This document shows positions 41,732 to 52,256 of a DNA stretch of 64,000 bases, piece after piece. Every line of letters starts with the position of its first letter. Within the stretch, counting starts at the first letter, position 1. The stretch is from assembly GCF_001645105.1 (NCBI RefSeq), contig NZ_LKEG01000044.1, forward strand, positions 62,001-126,000. Direction: 5' to 3'. The DNA is from Pseudomonas marginalis (GTDB taxonomy: Bacteria; Pseudomonadota; Gammaproteobacteria; Pseudomonadales; Pseudomonadaceae). The notes below the pieces were generated by a model. The model did not search any database, was not told the origin of the DNA, and was given only the letters and a program-made list of their open reading frames with translations. A program made the translations under genes and the position numbers.

Positions 41732-42364
41732 TCAGGCTTGGACGCTCAGGCCGAATTCAGCCGAGGCATCCTGCAGCCACAACCACCAGTAATCCGAGAA
41801 GCTGCGACGGATCACCAGCTCCCAGGTGTCTTCAGCCGTGTGGCGGATCACCAGTTGCGACTTGGCGAACACCGTGCCCACCGCCTTGCCCACCGGGAAG
41901 TTGTTGGGGTGCACGTCGTAGCTGGTGGACTTCATCAGCACATCGCGCACGTTCGGGCCACTGAGCTCAAGGATCTGCTGGCCGCCGCTGACGTTGACGA
42001 TCTGGATATGCAGGTCGCCCAAGGCGGCACGCAGGTTTTGCTCGGCGGCGAATTCTTCACCGCTTGGCACGACCAGCAGCCACTCATCCGGGCCGAGCCA
42101 TTGCAAGCTGGTTTCGCCTTTGACGATGACCTGCAGGGCGCCTGGAAGCTCAATACCGAGGGCTTTGTGTACGCCGGCGGCGAAGGCTGCATCGTGGCCA
42201 TCGCCACGAAGGGTCAGGTGGCCGAGGAGTTTCTTTTCACGCACGGTCACGCCGGCGTTCTTGCGGCCCTTGCCGATCAGGCTGGCGAGGTCGGCATGGT
42301 GCAGCGACGACTCGGCTTTGGCGCCGGTGGTGGGGCGTTGTTGGTATACGTTGGCTGCTGTCAT
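41732..42364 (-). CDS. soxG: Sarcosine oxidase gamma subunit
   Basis: SoxG (210 residues) is the small GcvT-like subunit of heterotetrameric sarcosine oxidase. It shows the family features LQWLGPDEWLLVVPSGEEF (about 90-108), VVNVSGGQQILELSGPNVRDVL-like block (about 121-141) and SDYWWLWLQDASAEFG at the C-terminus. It has no cofactor motif of its own. A REPIN lies between it and soxA, unlike the usual tight soxA-soxG spacing. Confidence 0.93.
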   Translation of the reverse strand: MTAANVYQQRPTTGAKAESSLHHADLASLIGKGRKNAGVTVREKKLLGHLTLRGDGHDAAFAAGVHKALGIELPGALQVIVKGETSLQWLGPDEWLLVVPSGEEFAAEQNLRAALGDLHIQIVNVSGGQQILELSGPNVRDVLMKSTSYDVHPNNFPVGKAVGTVFAKSQLVIRHTAEDTWELVIRRSFSDYWWLWLQDASAEFGLSVQA

Positions 42365-42403
42365 AGAGCACCTGTCCTGAATTCTGTGGTGACTGTTCTG
42401 GCC

Positions 42404-42471
42404 TCATCGGGGGCAAGCCCCCTCCCACAGGGGAATGCATTTCAACATGTGGGAGGGGGCTTGCCCCCGAT
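42404..42471. repeat. REPIN, family A, between soxA and soxG
   Basis: Inverted copies at 42404-42428 and 42448-42471 fill the 124-base gap between two subunit genes of the same enzyme. Confidence 0.9.
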
Positions 42472-42488
42472 GCAGGCGACTCGGTCTA

Positions 42489-45400
42489 TCAAATGTTCTG
42501 CCGTTCACCCTTGGGGTCGAAGAACACCGAGGACACAATCTCCGCCTCGATCACACTGCCATCCGCTTGCGGCGAGAACACCCGCTCACCGATGCGCTTC
42601 AAGCCGCCCTTCACCACCGCCATCGCAAACGAATAGCCGAGGGAGTTGTGGGCATAGCTCGAGGTGACGTGGCCGACCATCTTCATCGGGATCGTCTGCT
42701 TCGGATCGAACACCAACTGCGCGCCTTCCGGCAGCCACACGGTTGGGTCGATCGGCTTCAAGCCCACCAGTTGCTTACGCTCTTCACGCACGCAGTCTTC
42801 ACGGTTCATCCCACGCCAGCCGATCCACGAGAACGGCTTGGTGCGGCCGACGCACCAGCCCATGTTCAGGTCGTCCGGGGTCATCGAGCCGTCGGTGTCC
42901 TGGCCGACGATGATGAAGCCCTTCTCGGCCCGCAGCACGTGCATGGTTTCGGTGCCGTACGGGGTCAGGTTGTACTTTTTGCCGGCCTCGACGATCTGTT
43001 CCAGCACGCCCATGGCATAGTCGGCCTGCACGTTGACTTCGTACGACAGCTCACCGGTAAACGAGATGCGGAACACTCGCGCCGGCACACCGCCGACCAG
43101 GCCTTCTTTCCAGGTCATGAACGGGAAGCCGTCCTTGTCCAGGTCGATGTCGGTGACCTCACTCAGCAGCTTGCGGCTGTTGGGGCCGGACAGGGTCATG
43201 GTCGCCCAGTGGTCGGTGACCGAGGTGAAGTACACCTTGAGGTCTGGCCATTCGGTCTGCTGGTAGATTTCCAGCCACTGCAGCACGCGGGCGGCGCCGC
43301 CGGTGGTGGTGGTCATCAAGAAGTGGTTGTCGGCGAGGCAGGCGGTTACGCCGTCGTCGAAGACCATGCCATCTTCTTTGCACATCAGGCCGTAGCGCGC
43401 CTTGCCCACGTCGAGCTTGGTCCAGGCGTTGCTGTAGATGCGGTTGAGGAACTCACGCGCGTCCGGGCCCTGGATGTCGATCTTGCCGAGGGTCGACGCG
43501 TCCAACAGGCCGACGCTGTCGCGCACGGCCAGGCATTCGCGTTTCACCGCGGCGTGCAGGTCTTCACCGTTGCGCGGGAAGTACCAAGGGCGTTTCCACT
43601 GGCCGACGTCTTCAAACTCGGCGCCGTTCTTGACGTGCCAGGCTTGCAGGGCGGTGTAGCGCACCGGTTCGAAGATGTGCCCACAGTGACGCCCCGCCAC
43701 CGCGCCGAAGGTCACCGGCGTGTAGTTGGGGCGGAACATGGTGGTGCCCATCTGCGGGATGGTCACGTTCAGCGAGCGCGCCGCAATGGCCAGACCGTTG
43801 ACGTTGCCCAGCTTGCCTTGGTCGGTGCCGAAGCCGAGCGCGGTGTAGCGCTTGACGTGCTCGACCGACTCGAAACCTTCGCGGGTCGCCAGTTCGATGG
43901 CGGCGGCGGTCACATCGTTTTGCAGGTCGACAAATTGCTTCGGTGCCCGTGCAGTCGGTTTGTCGTGCGGCACTTGGTACACCGCCAGCGTCGGCTCTTC
44001 CAGACGGCTCAGGGCTTTGGGCAGCGTACCTTCTACCGGGGCGAAACCCGCTTCACTGGCCGCGCGCACGCCGCCTTCGAAACCATCGGCGAGCGAATCG
44101 CCGAGGCTGTAGACGCCGTTGATGCCGCCGACGCACACGCGTTTCTGCGGGGCTTCACCCGGTACGAAACCGAGGATGTCTTCACGCCAAGTCGGCTTGC
44201 CGCCCAGGTGCGAGGCCAGGTGGACCACCGGGCTGTAGCCGCCGGAGCTGGCCACCAGGTCGCACTCCAGCCACTCGCCTGGGCTGGTGACTTTATGCGC
44301 TTTCACATCAATCGCGGCCACACGGGCAGCGGTGACGTGCTTGCTGCCACGGGCTTCGATCACGGCGCTGCCGGTGAGGATACGAATGCCTTTGGCGCGG
44401 GCTTCTTCAACCAGGGCGCCGCGTGGGTTGTGGCGCACATCAGCCACTGCCACCACTTGCAGGCCAGCGTCGAGCCAGTCCAGCGCAACGCGGTAGGCGT
44501 GGTCGTTGTTGGTCGACAACACCAGTTTCTTGCCCGGTGCTACACCGTAGCGGCGCACGTAAGTCGAGACTGCACCCGCGAGCATGTTGCCCGGCACATC
44601 GTTGTTGCCGTACACCAGCGGGCGCTCGCACGCACCGGTCGCCAGCACCACACGCTTGGCGCGGACACGGTGGATACGCTGGCGCACCACGCCAATCGGC
44701 GCACGGTCACCGAGGTGGTCGGTAAGGCGTTCGTGAATGGTCAGGAAGTTGTGGTCGTGGTAGCCGTTGACGGTGGCGCGAGGCAACAGCACCACGTCCG
44801 GCAGCGCCTTGAGTTCCGCGATAACGCTGGCGACCCATTCCGCAGCCGGCTTGCCGTCGAGGCTTTCGCGCGAGTCCAGCAGCGAACCGCCGAACTCTTC
44901 CTGCTCATCGGCGAGGATCACGCGGGCACCGCTGCGCGCAGCCGCCAGGGCAGCGGCCAGGCCGGCGGGGCCTGCGCCCACCACCAGCACGTCGCAGTGA
45001 CGGTTGAAGTTGTCGTAGGTGTCCGGATCGTTCTCGGTCGGCGAGCGGCCAAGGCCAGCCGCCTTGCGGATGTACTTCTCGTAGGTCATCCAGAACGATT
45101 GCGGGTACATGAAGGTTTTGTAGTAGAAACCCGGCGGCATCAGCTTGCCGCCGACCTTGCCGAGAATGCCCATCACGTCATTGTTGACGTTCGGCCAGCC
45201 GTTGGTGCTGGTGGCAACCAAGCCCTGGTACAGCGCCTGTTGCGTGGCACGCACGTTAGGGATTTGCGTGGCTTCGGTCGCACCGATCTGCAGCACGGCG
45301 TTCGGCTCTTCGGCGCCGGCGGCAAAGATGCCACGAGGGCGCGAGTACTTGAAGCTGCGGCCGATGATGTCGACGCCATTGGCCAGCAGGGCTGCAGCCA

Positions 45401-45506
45401 GGGTGTCGCCTTCAAAGCCTTTGTAGCTCTGGCCGTTGAAGGTAAACGTCAGGACTTTATTGCGGTCGATGCGGCCACCGTTGGACAGGCGATTGGTCTG
45501 GCTCAT
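42489..45506 (-). CDS. soxA: Sarcosine oxidase alpha subunit
   Basis: SoxA (1005 residues) is the large subunit of the enzyme that oxidises sarcosine to glycine, transferring the methyl unit to tetrahydrofolate as 5,10-methylene-THF. The N-terminal part (about 15-100) resembles a ferredoxin-like fold (FTFNGQSYKGFEGDTLAAAL); the dinucleotide site VVGAGPAGLAAALAAARSGA is at about 174-193; the C-terminal third (about 610-1000) is a GcvT-like folate-binding region with LSGPNSRKLLSEVTDID. It overlaps soxD by four bases and has normal length. Confidence 0.96.
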   Translation of the reverse strand: MSQTNRLSNGGRIDRNKVLTFTFNGQSYKGFEGDTLAAALLANGVDIIGRSFKYSRPRGIFAAGAEEPNAVLQIGATEATQIPNVRATQQALYQGLVATSTNGWPNVNNDVMGILGKVGGKLMPPGFYYKTFMYPQSFWMTYEKYIRKAAGLGRSPTENDPDTYDNFNRHCDVLVVGAGPAGLAAALAAARSGARVILADEQEEFGGSLLDSRESLDGKPAAEWVASVIAELKALPDVVLLPRATVNGYHDHNFLTIHERLTDHLGDRAPIGVVRQRIHRVRAKRVVLATGACERPLVYGNNDVPGNMLAGAVSTYVRRYGVAPGKKLVLSTNNDHAYRVALDWLDAGLQVVAVADVRHNPRGALVEEARAKGIRILTGSAVIEARGSKHVTAARVAAIDVKAHKVTSPGEWLECDLVASSGGYSPVVHLASHLGGKPTWREDILGFVPGEAPQKRVCVGGINGVYSLGDSLADGFEGGVRAASEAGFAPVEGTLPKALSRLEEPTLAVYQVPHDKPTARAPKQFVDLQNDVTAAAIELATREGFESVEHVKRYTALGFGTDQGKLGNVNGLAIAARSLNVTIPQMGTTMFRPNYTPVTFGAVAGRHCGHIFEPVRYTALQAWHVKNGAEFEDVGQWKRPWYFPRNGEDLHAAVKRECLAVRDSVGLLDASTLGKIDIQGPDAREFLNRIYSNAWTKLDVGKARYGLMCKEDGMVFDDGVTACLADNHFLMTTTTGGAARVLQWLEIYQQTEWPDLKVYFTSVTDHWATMTLSGPNSRKLLSEVTDIDLDKDGFPFMTWKEGLVGGVPARVFRISFTGELSYEVNVQADYAMGVLEQIVEAGKKYNLTPYGTETMHVLRAEKGFIIVGQDTDGSMTPDDLNMGWCVGRTKPFSWIGWRGMNREDCVREERKQLVGLKPIDPTVWLPEGAQLVFDPKQTIPMKMVGHVTSSYAHNSLGYSFAMAVVKGGLKRIGERVFSPQADGSVIEAEIVSSVFFDPKGERQNI

Positions 45507-45805
45507 ACCTTCTCTCCAGCAGCCTTGGCGGTGAATTGCGGCTTGGTGCCGATCTTGTAGGTTTCAAGAATTTCGTAGGTCAGGGTGTCGCGGGTCGCGT
45601 TGAAGTACTGGCGGCAACCGGCGGCGTGAATCCACAGCTCGTGGTGCAGGCCACGGGGGTTGTCGCGGAAGAACATGTAGTCGCCCCACTCTTCATCGGT
45701 GCAGGCGTTCGGGTCCAGCGGGCGCGGGATGTGCGCTTGGCCGGACGCGTGGAATTCCTCTTCGGAGCGCAGTTCTCCACAGTGAGGACAGAAGATATGC
45801 AACAT
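45503..45805 (-). CDS. soxD: Sarcosine oxidase delta subunit
   Basis: SoxD (100 residues) is the zinc-binding delta subunit. The zinc ligands known for the family are present: Cys6 and Cys9 in FCPHCGE, and His60 and Cys64 in IHAAGCRQYF. It lies 15 bases after soxB and its stop overlaps the soxA start (ATGA type). Confidence 0.95.
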   Translation of the reverse strand: MLHIFCPHCGELRSEEEFHASGQAHIPRPLDPNACTDEEWGDYMFFRDNPRGLHHELWIHAAGCRQYFNATRDTLTYEILETYKIGTKPQFTAKAAGEKV

Positions 45806-45820
45806 AGGGAATTTCTCCTG

Positions 45821-47071
45821 TTAGTGGGCGACGGCCGCAGCGCCGTGTTCGTCGATCAACGCACCGTTGTGGAAACGGTCGATGGAGAATGGCGCGGCCA
45901 ACGGGTGCATTTCACCCTTGGCGAGGCTGGCGGCAAACACGTTGCCTGAGCCCGGCGTGGCCTTGAAGCCACCGGTGCCCCAACCGCAGTTGAAGAACAT
46001 GTTCGGCACCGGGGTCTTGGAGATGATCGGGCAGGCGTCCGGCGTGGTGTCGACGATGCCGCCCCACTGGCGGTTCATGCGCACGCGGGACAGCACCGGG
46101 AACATCTCGACAATGGCCTGGATGGTGTGTTCGATCACCGGGTACGAACCACGCTGGCCGTAGCCGTTGTAGCCGTCGATACCGGCGCCGATCACCAGGT
46201 CGCCCTTGTCGGACTGGCTGATGTAACCGTGCACCGCGTTGGACATGATCACGCTGTCGATAATCGGCTTGATCGGCTCCGACACCAACGCTTGCAGCGG
46301 GTGGGATTCGATCGGCAGGCGGAACCCGGCGAGCGAAGCCATGTGCCCGGAGTTACCGGCGGTCACCACACCGACGCGCTTGGCGCCGATAAAGCCCTTG
46401 TTGGTTTCCACGCCGATGCACACGCCGTTTTCCTTGCGGAAGCCGATCACTTCGGTCTGCTGGATCAAGTCCACGCCGAGGGCGTCGGCGGCACGCGCAA
46501 AGCCCCACGCCACGGCATCGTGACGGGCGACGCCGCCGCGACGTTGTACGGTGGCGCCGAGTACCGGGTAGCGGGTGTTTTTCGAGCAATCGAGGTACGG
46601 GATCTCGTCGGCCACTTGCTTCGCGTTGAGCAGTTCGCCGTCCACGCCGTTGAGGCGGTTCGCGCTCACGCGGCGCTCGGAATCACGGATGTCCTGGAGG
46701 GTGTGGCACAGGTTGTAGACGCCACGCTGGGAGAACATCACGTTGTAGTTCAGGTCCTGGGACAGGCCTTCCCACAGTTTCATCGCGTGCTCGTACAGGT
46801 GCGCCGACTCGTCCCACAGGTAATTGGAGCGCACGATGGTGGTGTTGCGCGCGGTGTTACCGCCGCCCAGCCAGCCTTTCTCGACCACCGCCACGTTGGT
46901 GATGCCGTGTTCTTTTGCCAGGTAGTAGGCAGTCGCCAGACCATGCCCGCCGCCGCCGACGATGACCACGTCGTAGACCTTTTTAGGGGTCGGCGTGCGC
47001 CACATCTTCTGCCAGTTTTCGTGGTGGCTGAGTGAGTGCTTGAAGAGGCCGAAGCCTGAGTAGCGTTGCAT
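45821..47071 (-). CDS. soxB: Sarcosine oxidase beta subunit
   Basis: SoxB (416 residues) carries the flavins where sarcosine is oxidised. The FAD-binding Rossmann motif VVIVGGGGHGLATAYYLAKE is at about 35-54, AVVEKGWLGGGNTARNTTIV at about 61-80, and the C-terminal NCGWGTGGFKATPGSGNVFA (about 358-377) closes the FAD site; a conserved His in the 165-180 region carries covalent FMN in known enzymes. The start 47071 (MQRYSGFGL) was chosen because GGAG is eight bases upstream; an ATG two codons earlier lies too close. It is 22 bases after glyA. Confidence 0.95.
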   Translation of the reverse strand: MQRYSGFGLFKHSLSHHENWQKMWRTPTPKKVYDVVIVGGGGHGLATAYYLAKEHGITNVAVVEKGWLGGGNTARNTTIVRSNYLWDESAHLYEHAMKLWEGLSQDLNYNVMFSQRGVYNLCHTLQDIRDSERRVSANRLNGVDGELLNAKQVADEIPYLDCSKNTRYPVLGATVQRRGGVARHDAVAWGFARAADALGVDLIQQTEVIGFRKENGVCIGVETNKGFIGAKRVGVVTAGNSGHMASLAGFRLPIESHPLQALVSEPIKPIIDSVIMSNAVHGYISQSDKGDLVIGAGIDGYNGYGQRGSYPVIEHTIQAIVEMFPVLSRVRMNRQWGGIVDTTPDACPIISKTPVPNMFFNCGWGTGGFKATPGSGNVFAASLAKGEMHPLAAPFSIDRFHNGALIDEHGAAAVAH

Positions 47072-47093
47072 AGTCATTACTCCAAAACCGCGC

Positions 47094-48347
<1,254 letters not shown>

Positions 48348-48488
48348 CGCGTCTCTCCCAGCCTTTCGTATTGTTGAGGCCCATGCAGGGCCCTTTGATG
48401 CGATGGTAGGGCTGGTGCAGGCAGGTCAAATGCCTACGGACGCCACGCAAAGGTGCGTTTACGACATAGCAGGAACAACGCGGAAAAA

Positions 48489-48579
48489 ATGTGGGAGGGG
48501 GCTTGCCCCCGATTGCAGGGTGTCAGCCACTGCATCTGCAAGCTGGCCCACCGCTATCGGGGGCAAGCCCCCTCCCACA
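48489..48579. repeat. REPIN, family A, upstream of glyA
   Basis: Inverted copies at 48489-48513 and 48554-48579 with a 40-base spacer. It lies between the glyA promoter region and the 3' end of the TraX-like gene; the TraX stop is only six bases away. Confidence 0.9.
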
Positions 48580-48584
48580 GGGGA

Positions 48585-49313
48585 TTACGCGAGGATCTGG
48601 CGGATGAGTAGCAGCAGCAGGAAATGCAGGGGATAGAGGGTGTAGGCCCAGCGGCGCATGGCGGGTGGCGAGATGTTTTGCCCATGTCGCAACAAGAACA
48701 ATCCAGCTAATGGCGCGATCAGGCACATCACCAACCCGAGCATGGCAACCAGACTGCCGCTATTGAGCAAAATCTGCCATTGATTGGCCGCGACGCAAAC
48801 CACGCCCGGCATCAGGCTGAAATACCAAGGCCGACGAAACACCAGCAACATCGCCAATGGCAGTAATACACCGAAGAAACCGAACATTAACTTCGTCGAA
48901 AATACCGCGGCAATTATGACGGCAATCACCGCCAATCCTCGATCAAAAAGCGTCTTCTGATGCCATCCTCGGGCAACCAGCAACCCCAGCGCCAAGGTCG
49001 GCAACACATTCAACGTATCGGCATCGTCGATAAACATTCGATAGGGCACTTCGCTGATCACACTGAACAGCAGCAGCCATCCCAGGTAACGCCATTGGCC
49101 CGTGACAGGTGCGTTTCTCGCCCGATGCAAATTCGCCGCAATCGCCAGGCAAAACCACGGAAACGCCAGGCGCCCCGGCACATACAGGCCATCCAGGCTC
49201 AAACCGACATACCGCAGGTGGTCCAGCACCATGCTCACCAGCGCCAGCCACTTGAGCAGATCCAGAGCGCCATCACGGACGCGTCCGACAGGCATCGTTT
49301 CAGTACCGTGCAT
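48585..49313 (-). CDS. TraX-family membrane protein
   Basis: The 242-residue protein has about eight hydrophobic segments and matches the TraX family (LDLLKWLALVSMVLDHLRYVG at the N-terminus reads in two parts as LDLLKWLALVSMV and DHLRYVG). F-plasmid TraX acetylates pilin, but chromosomal TraX proteins near glyA in Pseudomonas have no proven role; acyltransfer to a sugar or protein is possible. The start is uncertain: ATG at 49313 (MHGTET) was chosen over 49334 and MPVGRV. Confidence 0.82.
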   Translation of the reverse strand: MHGTETMPVGRVRDGALDLLKWLALVSMVLDHLRYVGLSLDGLYVPGRLAFPWFCLAIAANLHRARNAPVTGQWRYLGWLLLFSVISEVPYRMFIDDADTLNVLPTLALGLLVARGWHQKTLFDRGLAVIAVIIAAVFSTKLMFGFFGVLLPLAMLLVFRRPWYFSLMPGVVCVAANQWQILLNSGSLVAMLGLVMCLIAPLAGLFLLRHGQNISPPAMRRWAYTLYPLHFLLLLLIRQILA

Positions 49314-49403
49314 AATTCCCCAGTGACTTTGCATTTACAGTGCGTGCGCACCCGCGACAATCTTGGTTACAGTGCGCACCAACATCGACCACAGGAATGG
49401 GCC

Positions 49404-50444
49404 ATGACCGACAAGAGCCAACAATTCGCCAGTGACAACTATTCCGGTATCTGCCCGGAAGCCTGGGCCGCCATGGAACAAGCCAACCAGGGTCATCAGC
49501 GCGCCTACGGCGATGATGAATGGACCCACCGCGCCGCCGACGGTTTCCGCAATCTGTTCGAAACCGACTGCGAAGTGTTCTTCGCCTTCAACGGCACCGC
49601 CGCCAACTCCCTGGCGCTGTCCTCTTTGTGCCAGAGCTACCATAGCGTGATTTGCTCGGAAACCGCCCACGTCGAAACCGACGAATGCGGCGCGCCGGAG
49701 TTTTTCTCCAACGGCTCCAAGCTGCTCACCGCCCGCACCGAAAACGGCAAGCTGACCCCGGAATCGATCCGCGAGATCGCCCTCAAGCGCCAGGACATCC
49801 ACTACCCGAAACCGCGCGTCGTCACCCTGACCCAGGCCACCGAAGTCGGCAGCGTGTACACCCCGGAAGAAATCCGCGCCATCAGCGTGACCTGCAAGGA
49901 ACTGGGGCTGAACCTGCACATGGACGGCGCACGCTTCTCCAATGCCTGCGCGTTCCTCGGCTGCTCGCCGGCCGACCTGACCTGGAAGGCCGGCGTGGAT
50001 GTGTTGTGTTTTGGCGGCACCAAGAATGGCATGGCCGTGGGTGAAGCCATCCTGTTCTTCAACCACAAGCTCGCCGAAGACTTCGACTACCGCTGCAAAC
50101 AAGCCGGCCAGCTCGCGTCGAAAATGCGCTTCCTGTCCGCCCCGTGGGTAGGCCTGCTGGAAAACGACGCCTGGCTCAAGCATGCCCGCCACGCCAACCA
50201 CTGCGCCCAGTTGCTGAGCAGCCTGGTGGCGGATATTCCCGGTGTGGAGCTGATGTTCCCGGTGCAGGCCAACGGCGTATTCCTGCAACTCTCGGAACCG
50301 GCCATCGCCGCGCTGACCGCCAAGGGCTGGCGCTTCTACACCTTCATCGGCAAAGGTGGCGCACGCTTCATGTGTGCGTGGGATACCGAGGAAGAGCGTG
50401 TAAGAGAATTGGCGGCGGATATTCGGAAAGTGATGGAGGCCTGA
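49404..50444 (+). CDS. ltaE: Low-specificity L-threonine aldolase
   Basis: The 346-residue PLP enzyme cleaves threonine or allo-threonine to glycine and acetaldehyde. Family segments: FNGTAANSLALSSLCQSYHS (about 53-72), HVETDECGAPEFF (about 80-92), HMDGARFSNACAFLG (about 172-186) and the PLP lysine in VLCFGGTKNGMAVGEAILFF (about 202-221). The start 49404 follows AGGAA. It stands between the sarcosine and glycine betaine genes, as ltaA does in PAO1, and can feed or drain the glycine pool. Confidence 0.94.
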   Translation: MTDKSQQFASDNYSGICPEAWAAMEQANQGHQRAYGDDEWTHRAADGFRNLFETDCEVFFAFNGTAANSLALSSLCQSYHSVICSETAHVETDECGAPEFFSNGSKLLTARTENGKLTPESIREIALKRQDIHYPKPRVVTLTQATEVGSVYTPEEIRAISVTCKELGLNLHMDGARFSNACAFLGCSPADLTWKAGVDVLCFGGTKNGMAVGEAILFFNHKLAEDFDYRCKQAGQLASKMRFLSAPWVGLLENDAWLKHARHANHCAQLLSSLVADIPGVELMFPVQANGVFLQLSEPAIAALTAKGWRFYTFIGKGGARFMCAWDTEEERVRELAADIRKVMEA

Positions 50445-50620
50445 AACGACGGGCCTTTCAGCCTCTTAGCAGAGACTGTTTGTACGTGTTTCTGACAGTA
50501 TCTATCTACCCCCTGCCTTGGATAGGATCTCTGCACCCCGAACGAACGGACGCGTTCTTTCGGGGCTGACTGCCTGCCGAATAGTCGGCTGGAAATGGAA
50601 ATCCGATAGAGGGCAATATC

Positions 50621-50818
50621 ATGGAAATTCAATGCTACACGACGGACTCGCAACTTCGAGACGGCACCAACGCCACACTCGTCAGCCTGGACGACCTGAG
50701 GAAGCTGGCGAATCTCGGCGACACTATTGTCGAGCCTTCAAGGCTCTTCACCGTCACCGGTAAAGAGTTTGAAATGACAGCATCCGGCGCGTACATCATC
50801 AACCTGTTTGTGCGTTAA
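50621..50818 (+). CDS. Hypothetical 65-residue protein
   Basis: The frame starts at ATG 50621 with GAGG eight bases upstream and encodes a soluble acidic protein (MEIQCYTTDSQLRDGTNATL ... SGAYIINLFVR) with no signal peptide and no known motif. Codon use is less biased than in the neighbours. The 176 bases before it hold no recognised promoter. It is directly followed by a single REP palindrome. I do not recognise the family. Confidence 0.55.
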   Translation: MEIQCYTTDSQLRDGTNATLVSLDDLRKLANLGDTIVEPSRLFTVTGKEFEMTASGAYIINLFVR

Positions 50819-50826
50819 GCACTGAC

Positions 50827-50855
50827 TGTGGGAGGGGGCAAGCTCCCCCTCCCAC
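50827..50855. repeat. Single family A REP palindrome
   Basis: TGTGGGAGGGGGCAAGC and TCCCCCTCCCACA form one compact palindrome between the small hypothetical gene and the 3' end of gbcB. Confidence 0.8.
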
Positions 50856-50875
50856 ATTTAGACGCGCTTCGTTAA

Positions 50876-51976
50876 TCAGAACTCGATCCGCACATCACCC
50901 TTCGGCACACTGCAGCACGACAGGATGTAGCCCTCGGCTTCGTCCTCCTCGGTGATCCCGCCGTTGTGGTCCATCTCAACCTCGCCCCCCAGCTTCATCA
51001 CCTTGCATGTGCCGCAAATCCCCATGCCACAGGCTTTCGGGATCAACAGGCCGAGCTTGGCCGCCGCCGCATGCACGGTTTCGCCCGGTGCGACGCGAAT
51101 GCTCTTGCCCGACGCAATGAATTCCACCTGGTGCAGATCCGCCAGATCGATTTCCGGTGCGTCGGCAGCTTGTTCGGCTTGCTCCACCGCATCAGCACGG
51201 GCTTCGGGTGGCGTGGCGCCGAAGGATTCTTCGTGGTAGCGCGCCATGTCGAAACCGGCGACTTCCAGCAGGCGCTTCACCGCGTTCATGTACGGCGTAG
51301 GCCCGCAGCAGAACACTTCGCGCTCCAGGAAGTCCGGCACCATCAGTTCGAGCATCTTGTGGTTCAGGTAACCGCGATAACCTGCCCACGGCTCACCCAA
51401 CCCGTGTTTCTCACAGATCAGGTGCAGGCTGAAGTTATCGATGCGCGACGCCATGTGCTCCAGCTCGCGGTGGTAAATGATGTCCTTGGGCGAGCGGGCG
51501 CTGTGGATAAACGTCATGTCGACATTCGCGTTGGTGTCGTAGAACCAGCGCGCCATGGACATGACCGGGGTGATCCCCACACCACCGCTGAGGTACAACA
51601 CTTTCGGGCTCGGATAATCGATGGCGTTGAACAGGCCCACCGGCCCGTGCACCGCCAACTCCTGGCCTTCGTGCAGGGTGTCGTGCAGCCAGTTGGAGAC
51701 CTTGCCGCCCGGCACACGCTTGATCGTCACCGAGAAGCTATACGGCACCGACGGCGAGCTGGAAATGGTGTACGAACGCATGATCGGCTGGCCTTCGATT
51801 TCCAGCTCCAGAGTGACGAACTGCCCCGGCTTGAAAAAGAACAGGATTGGCTGGTCGGCCATGAAGCAAAAGGTGCGCACGTCCCAGGTTTCCTGGATGA
51901 CTTTGACGCAACGGACGATGTGCCGACCATTGGCCCAGGTCTGGGTCGTTACCGGATTCAGGAAATTGCTGGACAT
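50876..51976 (-). CDS. gbcB: Glycine betaine monooxygenase reductase subunit
   Basis: GbcB (366 residues) passes electrons from NAD(P)H to the Rieske oxygenase GbcA. The N-terminal flavin domain shows MRSYTISSSPSVPYSFSVTIK (about 70-90, FAD contact in RSYT) and the nucleotide domain YLSGGVGITPVMSMARWF (about 130-147). The C-terminal plant-type 2Fe-2S ferredoxin has cysteines in ACGMGICGTCKVMKLGG and LSCC. Start 51976 has GGAG six bases upstream; the frame extends further but without similarity. It is divergent from gbcA and shares the 280-base control region. Confidence 0.94.
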   Translation of the reverse strand: MSSNFLNPVTTQTWANGRHIVRCVKVIQETWDVRTFCFMADQPILFFFKPGQFVTLELEIEGQPIMRSYTISSSPSVPYSFSVTIKRVPGGKVSNWLHDTLHEGQELAVHGPVGLFNAIDYPSPKVLYLSGGVGITPVMSMARWFYDTNANVDMTFIHSARSPKDIIYHRELEHMASRIDNFSLHLICEKHGLGEPWAGYRGYLNHKMLELMVPDFLEREVFCCGPTPYMNAVKRLLEVAGFDMARYHEESFGATPPEARADAVEQAEQAADAPEIDLADLHQVEFIASGKSIRVAPGETVHAAAAKLGLLIPKACGMGICGTCKVMKLGGEVEMDHNGGITEEDEAEGYILSCCSVPKGDVRIEF

Positions 51977-52256
51977 GTTGTTCTCCACCGCCGAGGTCGG
52001 CCTTATGGTGGCGATTCTGCGTAACGCGAGAACCACCCATTTACCTATCTGCGACATTCACATACTTATCGCGACCAGCCCCCATACCACGGGGGTTGCG
52101 CGTCGGGATCAGAGTGGGCCATGTCGCTCATGGATAAGGTTCGGCGCATCGGCGGCCCCACACTCGCTCCCAACACAGACGCTTTCTTTACGCCTTGCTG
52201 CAAACCTGATTAGCCACTTATCTCGGCCACACAGAATGGCCATGAGGACACACACG
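51977..52256. promoter_or_regulatory. Divergent gbcB-gbcA control region
   Basis: The 280 bases between the two start codons must hold both promoters. In P. aeruginosa this region is activated by GbdR. A GC hairpin CCCCC (52079-52083) with GGGGG (52091-52095) is visible near the middle. I could not assign GbdR sites with confidence by eye, and the gbdR gene is not in the window. Confidence 0.55.

Noticed and set aside
42435..45560. A long open frame of about 1041 codons on the plus strand.
   Set aside because: It is antisense to soxA, which has clear motifs and operon context; its translation is low-complexity His/Arg/Val-rich without domains, as expected opposite a GC-rich gene.
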